This document shows, piece after piece, positions 21,176 through 30,441 of a stretch of DNA of 64,000 nt (positions within the stretch are counted from its first letter, which is position 1; every line of letters begins with the position of its first letter). The DNA lies in NCBI RefSeq assembly GCF_900109045.1, contig NZ_FNYL01000002.1, positions 620,001 through 684,000 on the forward strand, given 5' to 3'. A program made the position numbers and the translations under genes. The notes beneath the pieces are model-generated. The model searched no databases. It was not told the DNA's origin and was given only the letters and a program-made list of their open reading frames with translations. The stretch comes from Dyadobacter sp. SG02. GTDB lineage: Bacteria > Bacteroidota > Bacteroidia > Cytophagales > Spirosomataceae.

Positions 21176-23614
21176 TTAGAATTTGAAACTGTAACCGGCC
21201 CGGACCAGCTGGGTCTCGTAATAGTCGCGGCTGTTGTAATGGAAGCCGTCACCATACACGTTTTTGCGGATGACCAGGGTTCCGAAAAGGTCTGTGGCAT
21301 TGATGAAAATTTCGCCTTTGGGTAATTGGCGTTTGGCGCCGGCGTCTACTGAGAAGCGGTAGCCTGTACGGCCTTGCGGGACGATGTCGGGTGCCTGGTA
21401 AATGGCGACAACCTGTACCTCCGTTTTTTTGCTTTTCAGAACGGCGCTTACTTTTGCACTACCTGAGGTAAGGGTCTGTTTGGTGGCACTGTAAATGGAT
21501 TTTACAGGGTACAGGTTCTCGACAGAGAATGCATTGACCGTATTTTTATAAATATTCCCATTCACATTGACCGAAAACCACGACGTGATGTCCTGCTGCC
21601 AAACGAGCTCTCCACCGGCATTGTAGCTCTTGCCGGCATTCTGGAAAATGTTGTAGATCAATGTGCTGCCGGGGACGATGGTGCCGATTCGCGTAATCGT
21701 TCCGTTGATCTGTTTGTGATATAATGCGGCATAGAGCGAGCCGTTGTTCCAGCTGGATTTGTAGCCGGCTTCCCAGGAACTGGTAAACTGCGGTTTGAGG
21801 GCGGGGTTACCGATTTTGATGATCTCCGCATCGTCATATTTGGGGAAAATGCGGATATCCACCTCGTTCGGCCGATCGACGCGCCGGTTGTAAAAGAGCG
21901 AAACCTTGTTGCGATCGTCCATTTTATAGGCAAGGCGGACGTTCGGGAATGGTTTTGCGTAGGTGTAGCCGTCGCTGTGGTAGGTAGGGTGGGTCGGATT
22001 GACCTCGTAACGAAGGTTGACATACTCGACGCGCAAGCCGGCTTCCACCTCGAAATTCCTGCTTTCAAAGACATAATTCCCATACACCGCCGGGATCGTC
22101 TCCCGGTAATCGGCCCATCCGCCTGCCAGGCTGTCGATAGGAGAATTCGGGCCCGGCGTGGCGACGCCCGGCGTGGCGACGCCCGGAAAAAACTGCATAT
22201 TCGTCGGGATGAAGCGCCTGCGCAGCTTCAAGCCACCTTCGAGCCGCCCGTACCGCAGCGGACGGATATAGTCGGCATTGAAATCGAATACATTTTCATC
22301 CGAAAGCAGTTTAAATGCATCCTTGCCCGCGAAATCGGGCAGGATGTTGGTGAAAAAATACTGCTCGTTTTCGCGGTGGAAAGTGTAGTTCACCCCAATA
22401 TTGAGCAAATGCCCGGGCTGCGCATATTTGTGCTGGTACGACGCGCTGGCGGTCACGGTGGTTTTCAGCTCGTCTTCCAGAAATTGCCACAGTCGGCTGC
22501 GTTGGGTTAAACGCGCATTGAAAAAAGGCTCGTCGCCACGGTCGAGGATCTTCTCGCTGCTGAACAGGGCCGAGACCGACAATGCATTACGTTCGTCGAA
22601 AGTCCAGTCGGCGCCGGTTTTGGCGGTGACTACATTAGTACTGCGGTTGCGCTTGGTTTGTTGCCGCACGGTATCCCCGGTGTCGTAGTACCGGTCCACG
22701 AACTCGTTCTTGTTGAGCGTCGGCGTGTGCAGGTAATCGCCCTGGAAAAATACATTCACCTTCCTCTTTTTATAATTCAAGGCCAGCGACGGATTGAGTT
22801 TGAGGGTATTCCGGTACTGCGGGCGGATATCGGGCAGGTTTTCTTTCCGCACCCACAACGCGCCCAGCCCCGCGGCCATGCCTATTTTCCCGTTGAAGCC
22901 CTCCTGCTTTTCTTTTTTATAAATAATATTGATGATCCCCGCATTGCCGTTCGCATCGTAGCGGGCCGAAGGGTTGTTAATGATTTCGATCCGTTCGATT
23001 GCCGATGCCGGGATGTTATCCAGGCTCGTCTGATTGCCGAAGCCCGTGAGCGCCGTCTGGCGGCCGTCCACGAGGACCGCCACCTTGTCGCTGCCGCGCA
23101 GGAGTACCTTGCCGTCTTCTCCGGCCGTAACGCCCGGCAGGTTTTTCAACGCCTGCAAGACCGACCCGCCGCTCTGGCTCACGTTGCGGCCGATATGGAA
23201 AGTTTTCCGGTCAAGCTTATCGTCGATGCCGTCAGCCTGCCGGCCGGTGATGGTCAGTTCCTGCAAGTTTTTGGGATCGTCGGCCATCCGGAGCTCGCCC
23301 AGGTCGAGAAAAGGGCTCAGGGTACCTACGGTAACCGACTTTTGCAACGCCTTGTAACCCAGCAATACGCATTCCATGCGGTAGTGGCCGCTCCCGACGT
23401 CCGGCAAGCTGAACCGCCCAAGCTCGTTGGTGATGGTACCCGTTACAAACGCGCTGTCTTTTTCAGTTTTGAGAACAATATTGACAAACGGAAGCGCCTG
23501 CCCGCTTGCCACGGAAGTAACCTGACCGGAAAGCGTTACTTTACTTACCTGCGCCCGGAGCTGGGCGATCGTGAAGCAGAAGCAAAGACAGGTGAGGATT
23601 CTTTTGAAAGCCAT
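21176..23614 (-). CDS. TonB-dependent receptor / outer-membrane beta-barrel with CarboxypepD_reg domain
   Basis: An 812-residue secreted protein. After a signal peptide (to about Ala21, LRAQ) a carboxypeptidase regulatory-like domain (25-110; LSGQVTSVASGQALPFVNI) is followed by a TonB plug (about 130-225; GGSVLQALKNLPGVTAGEDG and ASAIERIEIINNPSARYDANG) and a long C-terminal barrel ending in the aromatic YSFKF. This is the OMP_b-brl_3 type, whose substrates are mostly unknown and which is not paired with SusD. A predicted extracellular loop around residue 485 contains the five-residue repeat PGVATPGVATPG. It lies 63 bp downstream of its co-oriented kinase gene, which suggests regulation by that two-component pair. 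Confidence 0.9.
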   Translation of the reverse strand: MAFKRILTCLCFCFTIAQLRAQVSKVTLSGQVTSVASGQALPFVNIVLKTEKDSAFVTGTITNELGRFSLPDVGSGHYRMECVLLGYKALQKSVTVGTLSPFLDLGELRMADDPKNLQELTITGRQADGIDDKLDRKTFHIGRNVSQSGGSVLQALKNLPGVTAGEDGKVLLRGSDKVAVLVDGRQTALTGFGNQTSLDNIPASAIERIEIINNPSARYDANGNAGIINIIYKKEKQEGFNGKIGMAAGLGALWVRKENLPDIRPQYRNTLKLNPSLALNYKKRKVNVFFQGDYLHTPTLNKNEFVDRYYDTGDTVRQQTKRNRSTNVVTAKTGADWTFDERNALSVSALFSSEKILDRGDEPFFNARLTQRSRLWQFLEDELKTTVTASASYQHKYAQPGHLLNIGVNYTFHRENEQYFFTNILPDFAGKDAFKLLSDENVFDFNADYIRPLRYGRLEGGLKLRRRFIPTNMQFFPGVATPGVATPGPNSPIDSLAGGWADYRETIPAVYGNYVFESRNFEVEAGLRVEYVNLRYEVNPTHPTYHSDGYTYAKPFPNVRLAYKMDDRNKVSLFYNRRVDRPNEVDIRIFPKYDDAEIIKIGNPALKPQFTSSWEAGYKSSWNNGSLYAALYHKQINGTITRIGTIVPGSTLIYNIFQNAGKSYNAGGELVWQQDITSWFSVNVNGNIYKNTVNAFSVENLYPVKSIYSATKQTLTSGSAKVSAVLKSKKTEVQVVAIYQAPDIVPQGRTGYRFSVDAGAKRQLPKGEIFINATDLFGTLVIRKNVYGDGFHYNSRDYYETQLVRAGYSFKF
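22152..22186 (-). repeat. 15-bp tandem repeat, locus B (in frame in the TonB receptor)
   Basis: Two exact copies of CCCGGCGTGGCGACG and a five-base partial third on the plus strand encode PGVAT repeats on the minus strand. The core CCGGGCGTCGCC (minus strand) resembles the units at the other three loci. Confidence 0.75.
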
Positions 23615-23677
23615 TCAGATACTATTTTGGATGATCTGATGGCAAAATTGAAAACCGAATTGGAAGAAATTTCGAAT

Positions 23678-24949
23678 TCAGAAGCGAACGGAAAACCGAT
23701 GCATCCCGTCAGCGAAATGATAGCTAATCCGCCAGCCGTAACGGTCGCATATCTCGCGTGCGATCGCGAGGCCGAGCCCGCTGCCCGCGTGTTCGCCCGA
23801 GGCCAGCGCGAACCTTCGGAACAGGTTTTCGGCCTGCAATGCGGCCGTGCCGGAGTTAGAAACCATGAGCACGCCGCTATTTAATTGCACCAGTACTTCT
23901 CCACCCGCCGAAGTATAGCGCACCGCATTCACGAGCAGGTTGGTGAGCAGTATTTCAGTCAGTACCGGATTGGCGTCCGTGGCAAAAGGTTCGATGTTTT
24001 CGGCATAATGCAATGCATTGTTTTCAAAACGGTCGGTAAACTGCGCTGCAATGCCTGCGAGCATTTCATCGAGTGCTATCCGTTCTTTTTCCTCAAACTG
24101 CGAATGTTCGATGCGGGCCAGCAGAAGAAGGTTTTTGTTAATGCGCGAAACGCGGTTGATGGCCTGGTACACCTGCTCCACAATCTGCATTTGGCCCGCG
24201 TCAAGCGACTGGCTCTGCAAAAGCATATCGAGCCGTGATTTCACGATGGCCAAAGGCGTCTGCAATTCATGCGAGGCATTTTCCGTAAATTCCTTTTGCT
24301 GGCGGTAGGAAGCGAGGCTGCCCTGCATGAGGGTGTCCAGGCTTTTATTCAAATCCGCAAATTCGGTGACGTCTGATGCCGGTAAGGGTATGACTTTGCC
24401 CCTTTCCAGGCGAAAGGAATGCAGGTTTGCCAGCGTATCATAAAACGGTTGCCAAATGCGCAGGGCGGTTTTCCGGTTGAGGTAAATAAATCCGGCCAGC
24501 AGCAGCATAATGAAGAAAATCGTTACGGCGGCGATGGCCAGTATCGTCTCGTCGATCTCCTCCATATTCGTTTCGATGAGCAGACGGTACAGCTTTTCAT
24601 GGACGCGGATGTCGGTCGTCAGGCAGCGGAACTGCTCCCGGTCGTTCATGAAACTGTCGAACCGGATAACGGTATAGAGGCTGTCGGGCCGGGGAGTGGT
24701 TGTTTCGTTAAATGAAAAACCGGGCTGGACTTTGTCGAGTACGGCGATCATATTATCCACGGCGGTATCGGGCAGCGTCAGGCGGGTAAGGCGCTTTTCG
24801 AGCTTTTCGCGGATGGCGTAGTGGTGCTTGTCCAGCTCGTTTTCCCAAATCCAGTCGATGATCAGGAAGTATACGGGAATGCTGATTATCAGCACTGTAA
24901 ATGCGTAGATCACCAATGGGCGCAGGCTTCGGTCGAGCAGTTTTTTCAT
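23678..24949 (-). CDS. Two-transmembrane sensor histidine kinase
   Basis: A 423-residue kinase: transmembrane helix 1 (about 10-32), a periplasmic sensor of about 100 residues, helix 2 (about 137-158), a HAMP-like linker, HisKA with His227 in NASHELQTPLAIV, and HATPase with LLTNLLVNAVRYT and GSGLGLAIAREI. I start it at ATG 24949 because it overlaps the stop of the response regulator in the classic ATGA arrangement. The short periplasmic sensor has no recognised family. Together with its regulator it probably controls the downstream outer-membrane receptor and PAP2 genes. Confidence 0.92.
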   Translation of the reverse strand: MKKLLDRSLRPLVIYAFTVLIISIPVYFLIIDWIWENELDKHHYAIREKLEKRLTRLTLPDTAVDNMIAVLDKVQPGFSFNETTTPRPDSLYTVIRFDSFMNDREQFRCLTTDIRVHEKLYRLLIETNMEEIDETILAIAAVTIFFIMLLLAGFIYLNRKTALRIWQPFYDTLANLHSFRLERGKVIPLPASDVTEFADLNKSLDTLMQGSLASYRQQKEFTENASHELQTPLAIVKSRLDMLLQSQSLDAGQMQIVEQVYQAINRVSRINKNLLLLARIEHSQFEEKERIALDEMLAGIAAQFTDRFENNALHYAENIEPFATDANPVLTEILLTNLLVNAVRYTSAGGEVLVQLNSGVLMVSNSGTAALQAENLFRRFALASGEHAGSGLGLAIAREICDRYGWRISYHFADGMHRFSVRF

Positions 24950-25620
24950 CCTTCCCATTTGTAGCCGGTTCCGTAAATGGTTTTCAGGTAATTGCCGTAG
25001 CCGGCCTCGCTCAGCTTCCTTTTCAGGTTTTTCACATGGGCGTACACGAAGTCGTGGTTGTCGAACATATCGGCAATATCCCCCGACAAATGCTCCGCCA
25101 ATGCACTTTTGGCGATCACGCGGTTCTTGTTGCCGATAAAGAACAGCAGAAGATCGAGCTCCTTTTTGGTCAGTATCACGCCGGTACCATTAACGGTAAC
25201 CGTTTTACTAAGCAGATCGACCTTTAATTCATTCTGCACAACATCATTATGATTGGCAAAACTCCTTCTTCGGATCACCGAGTAAATGCGTGCGGCCAGC
25301 TCGGGTAAATGAAAGGGTTTCGACAGGTAATCATCGGCTCCGGCGTGCAGGCCACGGACCTTGTTTTCATAATCGCCCTTTGCCGAGATAATGATCACCC
25401 CGTCCTGCTGACCCTGCTTTTTGAGCGTCTCCAGAATGTCCATCCCGTCGCCGCCAGGCAGCATGAGGTCGAGCAGGATGCAGTCGTACCGATAGAGCTC
25501 CACCTTTTCGCGCGCCTGCGCCCAGGTGCCAGCATACTCGCACAGGTAGTCCTGCGCCGCAAGGTATGCTCCGATGCTCTCCGCCAGGTCCGGTTCGTCT
25601 TCAATGATCAGGATCTTCAT
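24946..25620 (-). CDS. OmpR-family response regulator
   Basis: A 224-residue regulator: receiver domain with phospho-acceptor Asp51 (CILLDLMLPGGDG), switch residues in VIIISAKGDYENK and Lys in YLSKPFHLPEL, and a winged helix (about 125-222) ending in NYLKTIYGTGYKWEG. It is the first gene of the operon and overlaps its kinase by four bases. The layout resembles PhoP/QseB-like pairs that control envelope remodelling, which fits the receptor and phosphatase downstream, but the signal is unknown. Confidence 0.94.
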   Translation of the reverse strand: MKILIIEDEPDLAESIGAYLAAQDYLCEYAGTWAQAREKVELYRYDCILLDLMLPGGDGMDILETLKKQGQQDGVIIISAKGDYENKVRGLHAGADDYLSKPFHLPELAARIYSVIRRRSFANHNDVVQNELKVDLLSKTVTVNGTGVILTKKELDLLLFFIGNKNRVIAKSALAEHLSGDIADMFDNHDFVYAHVKNLKRKLSEAGYGNYLKTIYGTGYKWEG

Positions 25621-25687
25621 TCGGGCAATTTAATGTAACAATTTGGAATTCTTTTTGAAGAAATGTAGTGCTGCCTGCAAAACAAAA

Positions 25688-25736
25688 TCACCCGCCGGAC
25701 GGCAACGCTTGGGGCGATTGCCGGTCCGACGGGTGA
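25688..25736 (-). terminator. Hairpin after the sugar dehydrogenase gene
   Basis: TCACCCG-CGGAC-GGCAA (25688-25705) pairs almost perfectly with TTGCCGGTCCG-CGGGTGA (25718-25736). It lies about 30 bp past the stop of the leftward gene. The following minus-strand stretch is T-rich (TTTTGTTTTGC), supporting intrinsic termination. Confidence 0.6.
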
Positions 25737-25766
25737 CGGGTCGAGGGCGGGTTAATGCCCGCGGAA

Positions 25767-26972
25767 TTATTTTTTACCGATTTTATACAATCTTCCCTGG
25801 TCGGTTACAGCGTAGAGCGCACCGTCCTGGCCTTCGGTAATGTCGCGGAAGCGCTGGTTTTCGCCGGAAAGAAGTCTTTCTTCACCTACTACCTTGTTGT
25901 CTTTGAGCACAATACGGCAAACGTGCATGCCGCTGAGCGAAGAAATGAACAGGTTGTCTTTCCATTCGGGGATTTGCTTGCCGTCGTAGAAAGTGATGCC
26001 GCTTGGGGAAATAACAGGGTCATAATAGTATACCGGCTGCTCCATTCCTTCTTTTTGCTGGATCACGTCGCCGATCTGCTTGCCGCTGTATTCGATTCCG
26101 TACGTGATGGTTGGCCAGCCGTAGTTCTTGCCGGGCAGCACGCGGTTGATCTCGTCGCCGCCTCTCGGACCGAACTCCGTTTCCCACAGATCGCCGGTTA
26201 CCGGATTGACAGCCAGCCCCTGAACGTTGCGGTGTCCGTAGGAATATAGTTCAGGACGGGCACCTTCTTTGCCTACGAACGGGTTTCCTTTGGCAGGTTT
26301 GCCGTCCGTGGTAATGCGGATCACTTTGCCCAGGCCCGAGTTGAGGTCCTGCGCTTGCGGACGGGTAACGAGGTCGGAACGCTCGCCGGTCGATACGAAC
26401 AGGTTGCCGTCTTTCGCAAATTTCACGCGGCCGCCGTAGTGGAGCGTACCTTTATAGGCAGGTGTTGCCTGATAAATCACTTTCACATTTTCCAGCTTCG
26501 TAGCGTCGGCCGACAGTTTGCCTTTGGCTACGGCTGTAAGGTTTCCATCGGCAAGTGGTTCCGAAAATGCCCAGTAAACCATTCTGTTCTGCGCAAAAGC
26601 CGGGTCGAGGGTAACACCGAGCAAGCCACCCTGGCCGTCGCTATTCACTTTGGGCACGCCGTCGATGGGCTTTCCAACTTCACCGGTCGCCGATACGATA
26701 CGCATCGTTCCGCCTTTTTCCGTCACGATAAACTTGCCGTCGGGCAGTACCGCTATTCCCCAGGGTCTTTCGAGCGAAGAGGTCAGTACTTTTCCTTCAT
26801 ACGGAGTCTTGGTCACGACCGAGCCGATGCGGGTCTGGCCTGCGAATGCGGACTTGTATTCGGAGTTGGGTTTTTTAGTCTCAACGGGGGCACCGGCCTG
26901 CTGTGCGATCGAAAGGGATGGCGCAAGGGCCAGGGATGCGCCGGCGACGAATGCTTGGATTGCAAATTTCAT
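25767..26972 (-). CDS. PQQ-dependent sugar dehydrogenase (Gdh/Asd beta-propeller family)
   Basis: A 401-residue secreted protein with a signal peptide (1-23, ending SLSIAQ) and a six-bladed propeller of the soluble glucose/aldose sugar dehydrogenase family. Recognisable blocks are LERPWGIAVLPDGKFIVTEK, GQGGLLGVTLDPAF, LHYGGRVKFAKDG, YGHRNVQGLAVNP and WETEFGPRGGDEINRV, followed by NYGWPTITYGIEYSG. Characterised members oxidise aldoses in the periplasm with PQQ and calcium. No PQQ biosynthesis genes are in view. It is monocistronic, with a hairpin downstream. Confidence 0.9.
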   Translation of the reverse strand: MKFAIQAFVAGASLALAPSLSIAQQAGAPVETKKPNSEYKSAFAGQTRIGSVVTKTPYEGKVLTSSLERPWGIAVLPDGKFIVTEKGGTMRIVSATGEVGKPIDGVPKVNSDGQGGLLGVTLDPAFAQNRMVYWAFSEPLADGNLTAVAKGKLSADATKLENVKVIYQATPAYKGTLHYGGRVKFAKDGNLFVSTGERSDLVTRPQAQDLNSGLGKVIRITTDGKPAKGNPFVGKEGARPELYSYGHRNVQGLAVNPVTGDLWETEFGPRGGDEINRVLPGKNYGWPTITYGIEYSGKQIGDVIQQKEGMEQPVYYYDPVISPSGITFYDGKQIPEWKDNLFISSLSGMHVCRIVLKDNKVVGEERLLSGENQRFRDITEGQDGALYAVTDQGRLYKIGKK

Positions 26973-27151
26973 TTTATCAGGAAGTTTAGTCTTAAAGCCC
27001 TGAGTTGGGTACAGAGCCGTGCGAAGTTACTTATTTCAGCCACAACGAAATGCCAAAACCGCAAGAAAACCTTTGCAGCTTTGCTAAAAGTGAGTAAATA
27101 GGAGCATCCAAATGCGGTAATTTTGCCCGCGCACCCAATGCAAGCACACTT

Positions 27152-27724
27152 ATGCAGCCACTGATTACCCACATTACCCGGCATTGTCCGATCATACCCG
27201 AAAAGCTCGAACAGATGGGCGATTTCTTCGAGGCCCGGAAATTTAAGAAAAAGGAAATGCTGCTCGAAGAGGGGCAGCGGTGCGGCGAGAAGTTTTTTAT
27301 CGTAAAAGGCTGCGTGCATTTGTATTACCTGCGGAAGAACGGCGTGGAGCAAACCATCGATTTTGCATTGGAAAACTGGTGGACGAGCGATTTTATGGCC
27401 TTCCAGCAGGGCGGCACCGCGCAATTTTCCATCCGCGCCGTCGAGGCCACCGAAGTGCTTGCTATCTCAGCCACGCGGCAACGCGAGATGTTATCGACTA
27501 TCCCGGAGCTTCACGAATACTTCCACGTCATGTTCCAGCGCGCGTACGCGGCCTCGCAAATGCGCATACGCAAGACGTACGAGCTCTCGAAGGAGGATTT
27601 GTACCAGGATTTCAGCCGGAATTATCCCGCATTTATGCAGCGGGTACCACAGTATTTGCTGGCTTCTTTCCTGGGTTTTACACCCGAATATTTGAGTGAA
27701 ATCCGCAAGAAATCCCTTTCTTAA
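27152..27724 (+). CDS. Crp/Fnr-family transcriptional regulator
   Basis: A 190-residue protein with an N-terminal cyclic-nucleotide-binding-like jelly roll (about 20-115; KKEMLLEEGQRCGEKFFIVKGCVHLYYL) and a short C-terminal helix-turn-helix ending in VPQYLLASFLGFTPEYLSEIRKK. The DNA-binding domain is compact, as in many Bacteroidota Crp homologues. Lack of the cAMP-contact Arg-Ser pair suggests another ligand or none. An AhpD-like gene follows 58 bp downstream on the same strand, a recurrent pairing that suggests control of it. Confidence 0.9.
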   Translation: MQPLITHITRHCPIIPEKLEQMGDFFEARKFKKKEMLLEEGQRCGEKFFIVKGCVHLYYLRKNGVEQTIDFALENWWTSDFMAFQQGGTAQFSIRAVEATEVLAISATRQREMLSTIPELHEYFHVMFQRAYAASQMRIRKTYELSKEDLYQDFSRNYPAFMQRVPQYLLASFLGFTPEYLSEIRKKSLS

Positions 27725-27782
27725 ACCAGTTTAAGAACTTCCTGCGCATGGCTGGCGAATTTTGTCATACCAAAACAAAACA

Positions 27783-28241
27783 ATGTCAATCATGTCAAAA
27801 GTCGTTAAACACCGCCTGGACGTCTGGAAAGAAGAACCTTCCTACTGGACCCACATGGCAGCCATCGAAAAAAGGATTTACGCTTCGTCCATTCCCCGCA
27901 AACTGATCGAACTGATCAAGATCCGCGCTTCGCAGATCAATAAATGCGCCTATTGTATCGACTACCACACCGCCGAAGCCCTGCAAATCGGAGAAACCGC
28001 CCGGAGGATATTCGCCGTCTCCGCCTGGAAAGAAAGCCCGCTATTCACCGAAAGCGAACGGGCTGTGCTGCAATTGACGGAGGAAATGACGCACATTTCC
28101 ATCGACGGTGTGGCCGACGAGACGTATGAAAACGTGAAGGCTCATTTCACAACGGCGGAGATCGGGGATATTTTTATCTGTATTTCCCACATTAATTTCC
28201 TGAACCGCATTGGGGTTTCTACGAAAACCGTCGCGTTGTAG
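27783..28241 (+). CDS. AhpD-like carboxymuconolactone decarboxylase-family protein
   Basis: A 152-residue all-helical protein. The redox motif NKCAYCIDYH (CX2C with a following His) and the context LIKIRASQINKCAYC identify the AhpD-like CMD family, which reduces peroxiredoxins or acts as a general peroxidase. Start at ATG 27783; ATG 27792 is also possible and would remove three residues. It follows a Crp-type regulator and ends at a hairpin. Confidence 0.88.
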   Translation: MSIMSKVVKHRLDVWKEEPSYWTHMAAIEKRIYASSIPRKLIELIKIRASQINKCAYCIDYHTAEALQIGETARRIFAVSAWKESPLFTESERAVLQLTEEMTHISIDGVADETYENVKAHFTTAEIGDIFICISHINFLNRIGVSTKTVAL

Positions 28242-28263
28242 GATCGGATTTTAGCAAGAAGTT

Positions 28264-28294
28264 GCCGGAAGCGTGCGTGATGCGTGCTTCCGGC
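28264..28294. terminator. Hairpin between convergent AhpD-like and TonB-domain genes
   Basis: GCCGGAAGC (28264-28272) pairs with GCTTCCGGC (28286-28294). The U-tract is poor (TATTCATTTG), so it may act weakly and in both directions. Its right arm touches the stop codon of the leftward gene. Confidence 0.45.
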
Positions 28295-28782
28295 TATTCA
28301 TTTGTGAAGAGGATCGGCAGGTTGTATTTCACCCTGACCGGTTTGCCCTGCTGTGTTCCGGGTATCCATTTGGGCATCGATTTCACCAATCGCACCGCTT
28401 CCGCATCGCATCCGAAGCCTATGCCTTTCAACACCATAACATCGCTGATCTCGCCCGTGACGCCTATCATAAAACTCAAAAATACCCTCCCGGAAACGTG
28501 GGCTTTCTTCGCGGCGGGCGGGGTGCGCATATTAGCCTTGATAAATCCGTACATTGCATTCGCGCCGCCGGGGTAGGAGGGCTGTTGTTCATACTCGGCG
28601 AAGACTTTTTCTTCCGACAAGCCAACGTTTTCAGGCGGGTTTCTGTACAGCAAATCCCGGAGGTGTACTTCCTGAGCGGCGGTGTCCACGGGCAACTGGC
28701 GTTTGCGCACCTGCGCGTGCGACGTCATACAGGCACATATTATGAGCGCCGGCAGAAGTGTGGTAAAACGTAATCTTTTCAT
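28294..28782 (-). CDS. Secreted TonB C-terminal domain protein
   Basis: A 162-residue protein. ATG at 28782 (MKRLRFTTLLPALIICACM) gives a normal signal peptide; the longer frame to 28830 runs through very AT-rich sequence that looks like a promoter. The C-terminal 90 residues form a TonB_C domain: SYPGGANAMYGFIKANMRTPP, VSGRVFLSFMIGVTGEISDV and KSMPKWIPGTQQGKPVRV. In Bacteroidota such short TonB-domain proteins without the proline-rich spanner often act in signalling or as accessory energisers rather than as TonB itself. Confidence 0.85.
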   Translation of the reverse strand: MKRLRFTTLLPALIICACMTSHAQVRKRQLPVDTAAQEVHLRDLLYRNPPENVGLSEEKVFAEYEQQPSYPGGANAMYGFIKANMRTPPAAKKAHVSGRVFLSFMIGVTGEISDVMVLKGIGFGCDAEAVRLVKSMPKWIPGTQQGKPVRVKYNLPILFTNE

Positions 28783-28843
28783 GATTATATATAATTTACT
28801 TAAATATAATAAAAAGAATTCAGTAAACAACTAAGCCCCCTTC

Positions 28844-29572
28844 ATGACCAAACTTTTTTATCGTTTTGCGATCTTTTTACTCGTGCTTTCGATGGTGCAG
28901 GATGCGTTCGTGAATGGTGTTGTTCAGTTAGCGGACGATCAGCACAATCCGCTCTATGCCCTTGTCCCGTTTCTCTTTGTACAATTAGTCACCCATACTT
29001 TGGGTAGCCTTCTGTTGTTGCTGTATTATCGTGAGAAGGACTTCCGGCTCTCGTACGCGGCCGGATGGCTGTGCGTGATGGTGACGTCAGCTGAGACGGG
29101 TATTATTTGGGAGCTTATGATGGGCGAAAATGTCGAAAACTGGTATTTTGTGTTTTACGGCGCAGTGCATATCGCTAACTTATTACTAGGTATAAGCCTT
29201 ATTATTTCCGAAAGCCGCGAGCGCAAATGGTTAAAATGGGCCGGGATCTTGTTGATTACAATAGAAGCGCTGGCGATAATCATGTTGATATGGTACTGGG
29301 CTTTTGCAGATTTGCGGATGGACGTTTTGGATCGGCTTGGAATCTGGCTGCTTGGACCATTCATTGCGATAAACGGCCTTTTCGTCATGAATCTGATCGA
29401 TGAGTTGCGGGGCGCCGGATACTGGCGATGCGCCAGCGCAACTTCCAGGGTGGCAGTGGTCTCGATCGGCCTGATACTGCTGGTTTTAACCGCATTTCTC
29501 GGTTTAAGTTTGTACATTTCAAGCACAACAAGTGCAACAACAACCGTAGTATCAAACCAAACAGCAGACTGA
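28844..29572 (+). CDS. Polytopic membrane protein, unknown function
   Basis: A 242-residue protein with about seven predicted transmembrane helices (roughly 5-25, 40-60, 70-88, 100-120, 131-155, 163-185 and 205-228). Charged loops such as YYREKDFRLSY and SESRERKWLKW suggest a defined topology. No family is recognised. Its stop is followed after one base by the ATG of a VOC protein (TGATATG), so the two are translationally coupled, with a DUF1801 gene a little further on. Confidence 0.7.
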   Translation: MTKLFYRFAIFLLVLSMVQDAFVNGVVQLADDQHNPLYALVPFLFVQLVTHTLGSLLLLLYYREKDFRLSYAAGWLCVMVTSAETGIIWELMMGENVENWYFVFYGAVHIANLLLGISLIISESRERKWLKWAGILLITIEALAIIMLIWYWAFADLRMDVLDRLGIWLLGPFIAINGLFVMNLIDELRGAGYWRCASATSRVAVVSIGLILLVLTAFLGLSLYISSTTSATTTVVSNQTAD

Positions 29573-29573
29573 T

Positions 29574-29945
29574 ATGATCGTCCCACTATTCAAAGTCTCT
29601 AATATGGCCGACGCCATCCGGCATTACACCGAGGTGCTGGACTTCGTCATGACCGACCCGAACGATCATGCCGGTTCGCCGGTGGTGGATCTGGGACGTG
29701 ATGGCGATAATTTGCAAATCACTACGGCGGAGAGCGAAAAGCTGTTTGGTTCGGTAGTTTATATTTGGGTGGATGATGTGGATGCCTTGTTCGCGAAATA
29801 CCGGGGCCGTGGGCTGGATACGTCGCAGAAGGCAGGTTCGCCGGTGCATCAGGGCCCGGTGGATCAGACCTGGGGCAGGAGGGAGTTCTACGTCACGGAT
29901 GCGGACGGGAACACGTTGCGATTTTGTCAGTACATTCAGGGTTAG
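29574..29945 (+). CDS. VOC-superfamily (glyoxalase/bleomycin-resistance-like) protein
   Basis: A 123-residue protein with two beta-alpha-beta-beta-beta units: VPLFKVSNMADAIRHYTEVLDF at the start and WGRREFYVTDADGNTLRFCQY at the end, the usual VOC ends with a metal-ligand-like acidic residue. Such proteins bind or convert small substrates (glyoxalases, dioxygenases) or sequester drugs; the specific role is open. Coupled to the membrane protein upstream. Confidence 0.85.
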   Translation: MIVPLFKVSNMADAIRHYTEVLDFVMTDPNDHAGSPVVDLGRDGDNLQITTAESEKLFGSVVYIWVDDVDALFAKYRGRGLDTSQKAGSPVHQGPVDQTWGRREFYVTDADGNTLRFCQYIQG

Positions 29946-29975
29946 GGTTTTATATCAATACTAAACTTCGTGCGA

Positions 29976-30371
29976 ATGCCTTTGAACAAAGATGTTACCC
30001 GGTTTTTAGACGAGCTAGGTCATCCGCTACGACCGGAGATCGAAGCATTGCGTCAGATCATTCTGGACGCCAGCGCAATGCTGGAAGAAAATATCAAATG
30101 GAACGGGCCCAACTATTCGGTAGGGGCGGAGGACAGGATCACGGTGAAAATTCAGCCTCCGAAACAGATCCAGCTCGTTTTTCACCGCGGGGCAAAGGTG
30201 AAGGAACAACCGAAGGAAAGGCTCGTGGAGGATGCAACCGGCCTGCTGGTTTGGAAGGAAAACGACAGGGCGATCGCTTCTTTTAAGAATATGGAAGCGG
30301 TGGAAGCGGGGCGGGAGGCATTGTCGGCCATTGTGCGGGATTGGCTCGTGGCAACGGTAGAAATCGCGTAG
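29976..30371 (+). CDS. DUF1801-family protein
   Basis: A 131-residue protein with the DUF1801 (YdhG-like) pattern: VTRFLDELGHPLRPEIEALR at the start, LEENIKWNGPNYSV in the centre, IQLVFHRGAKVKEQ, and a C-terminal helix. ATG at 29976 is preferred to the GTG two codons upstream. The family has a YdhG/YjbR-like fold and no established biochemical function. Same strand and 30 bp from the VOC gene. Confidence 0.8.
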   Translation: MPLNKDVTRFLDELGHPLRPEIEALRQIILDASAMLEENIKWNGPNYSVGAEDRITVKIQPPKQIQLVFHRGAKVKEQPKERLVEDATGLLVWKENDRAIASFKNMEAVEAGREALSAIVRDWLVATVEIA

Positions 30372-30441
30372 CAAATGCGCTAGTTACGCCGACTGGTACA
30401 GATTTGCACCAGCCGGCGGGAAGAATAGCTTAACCGTTAAC

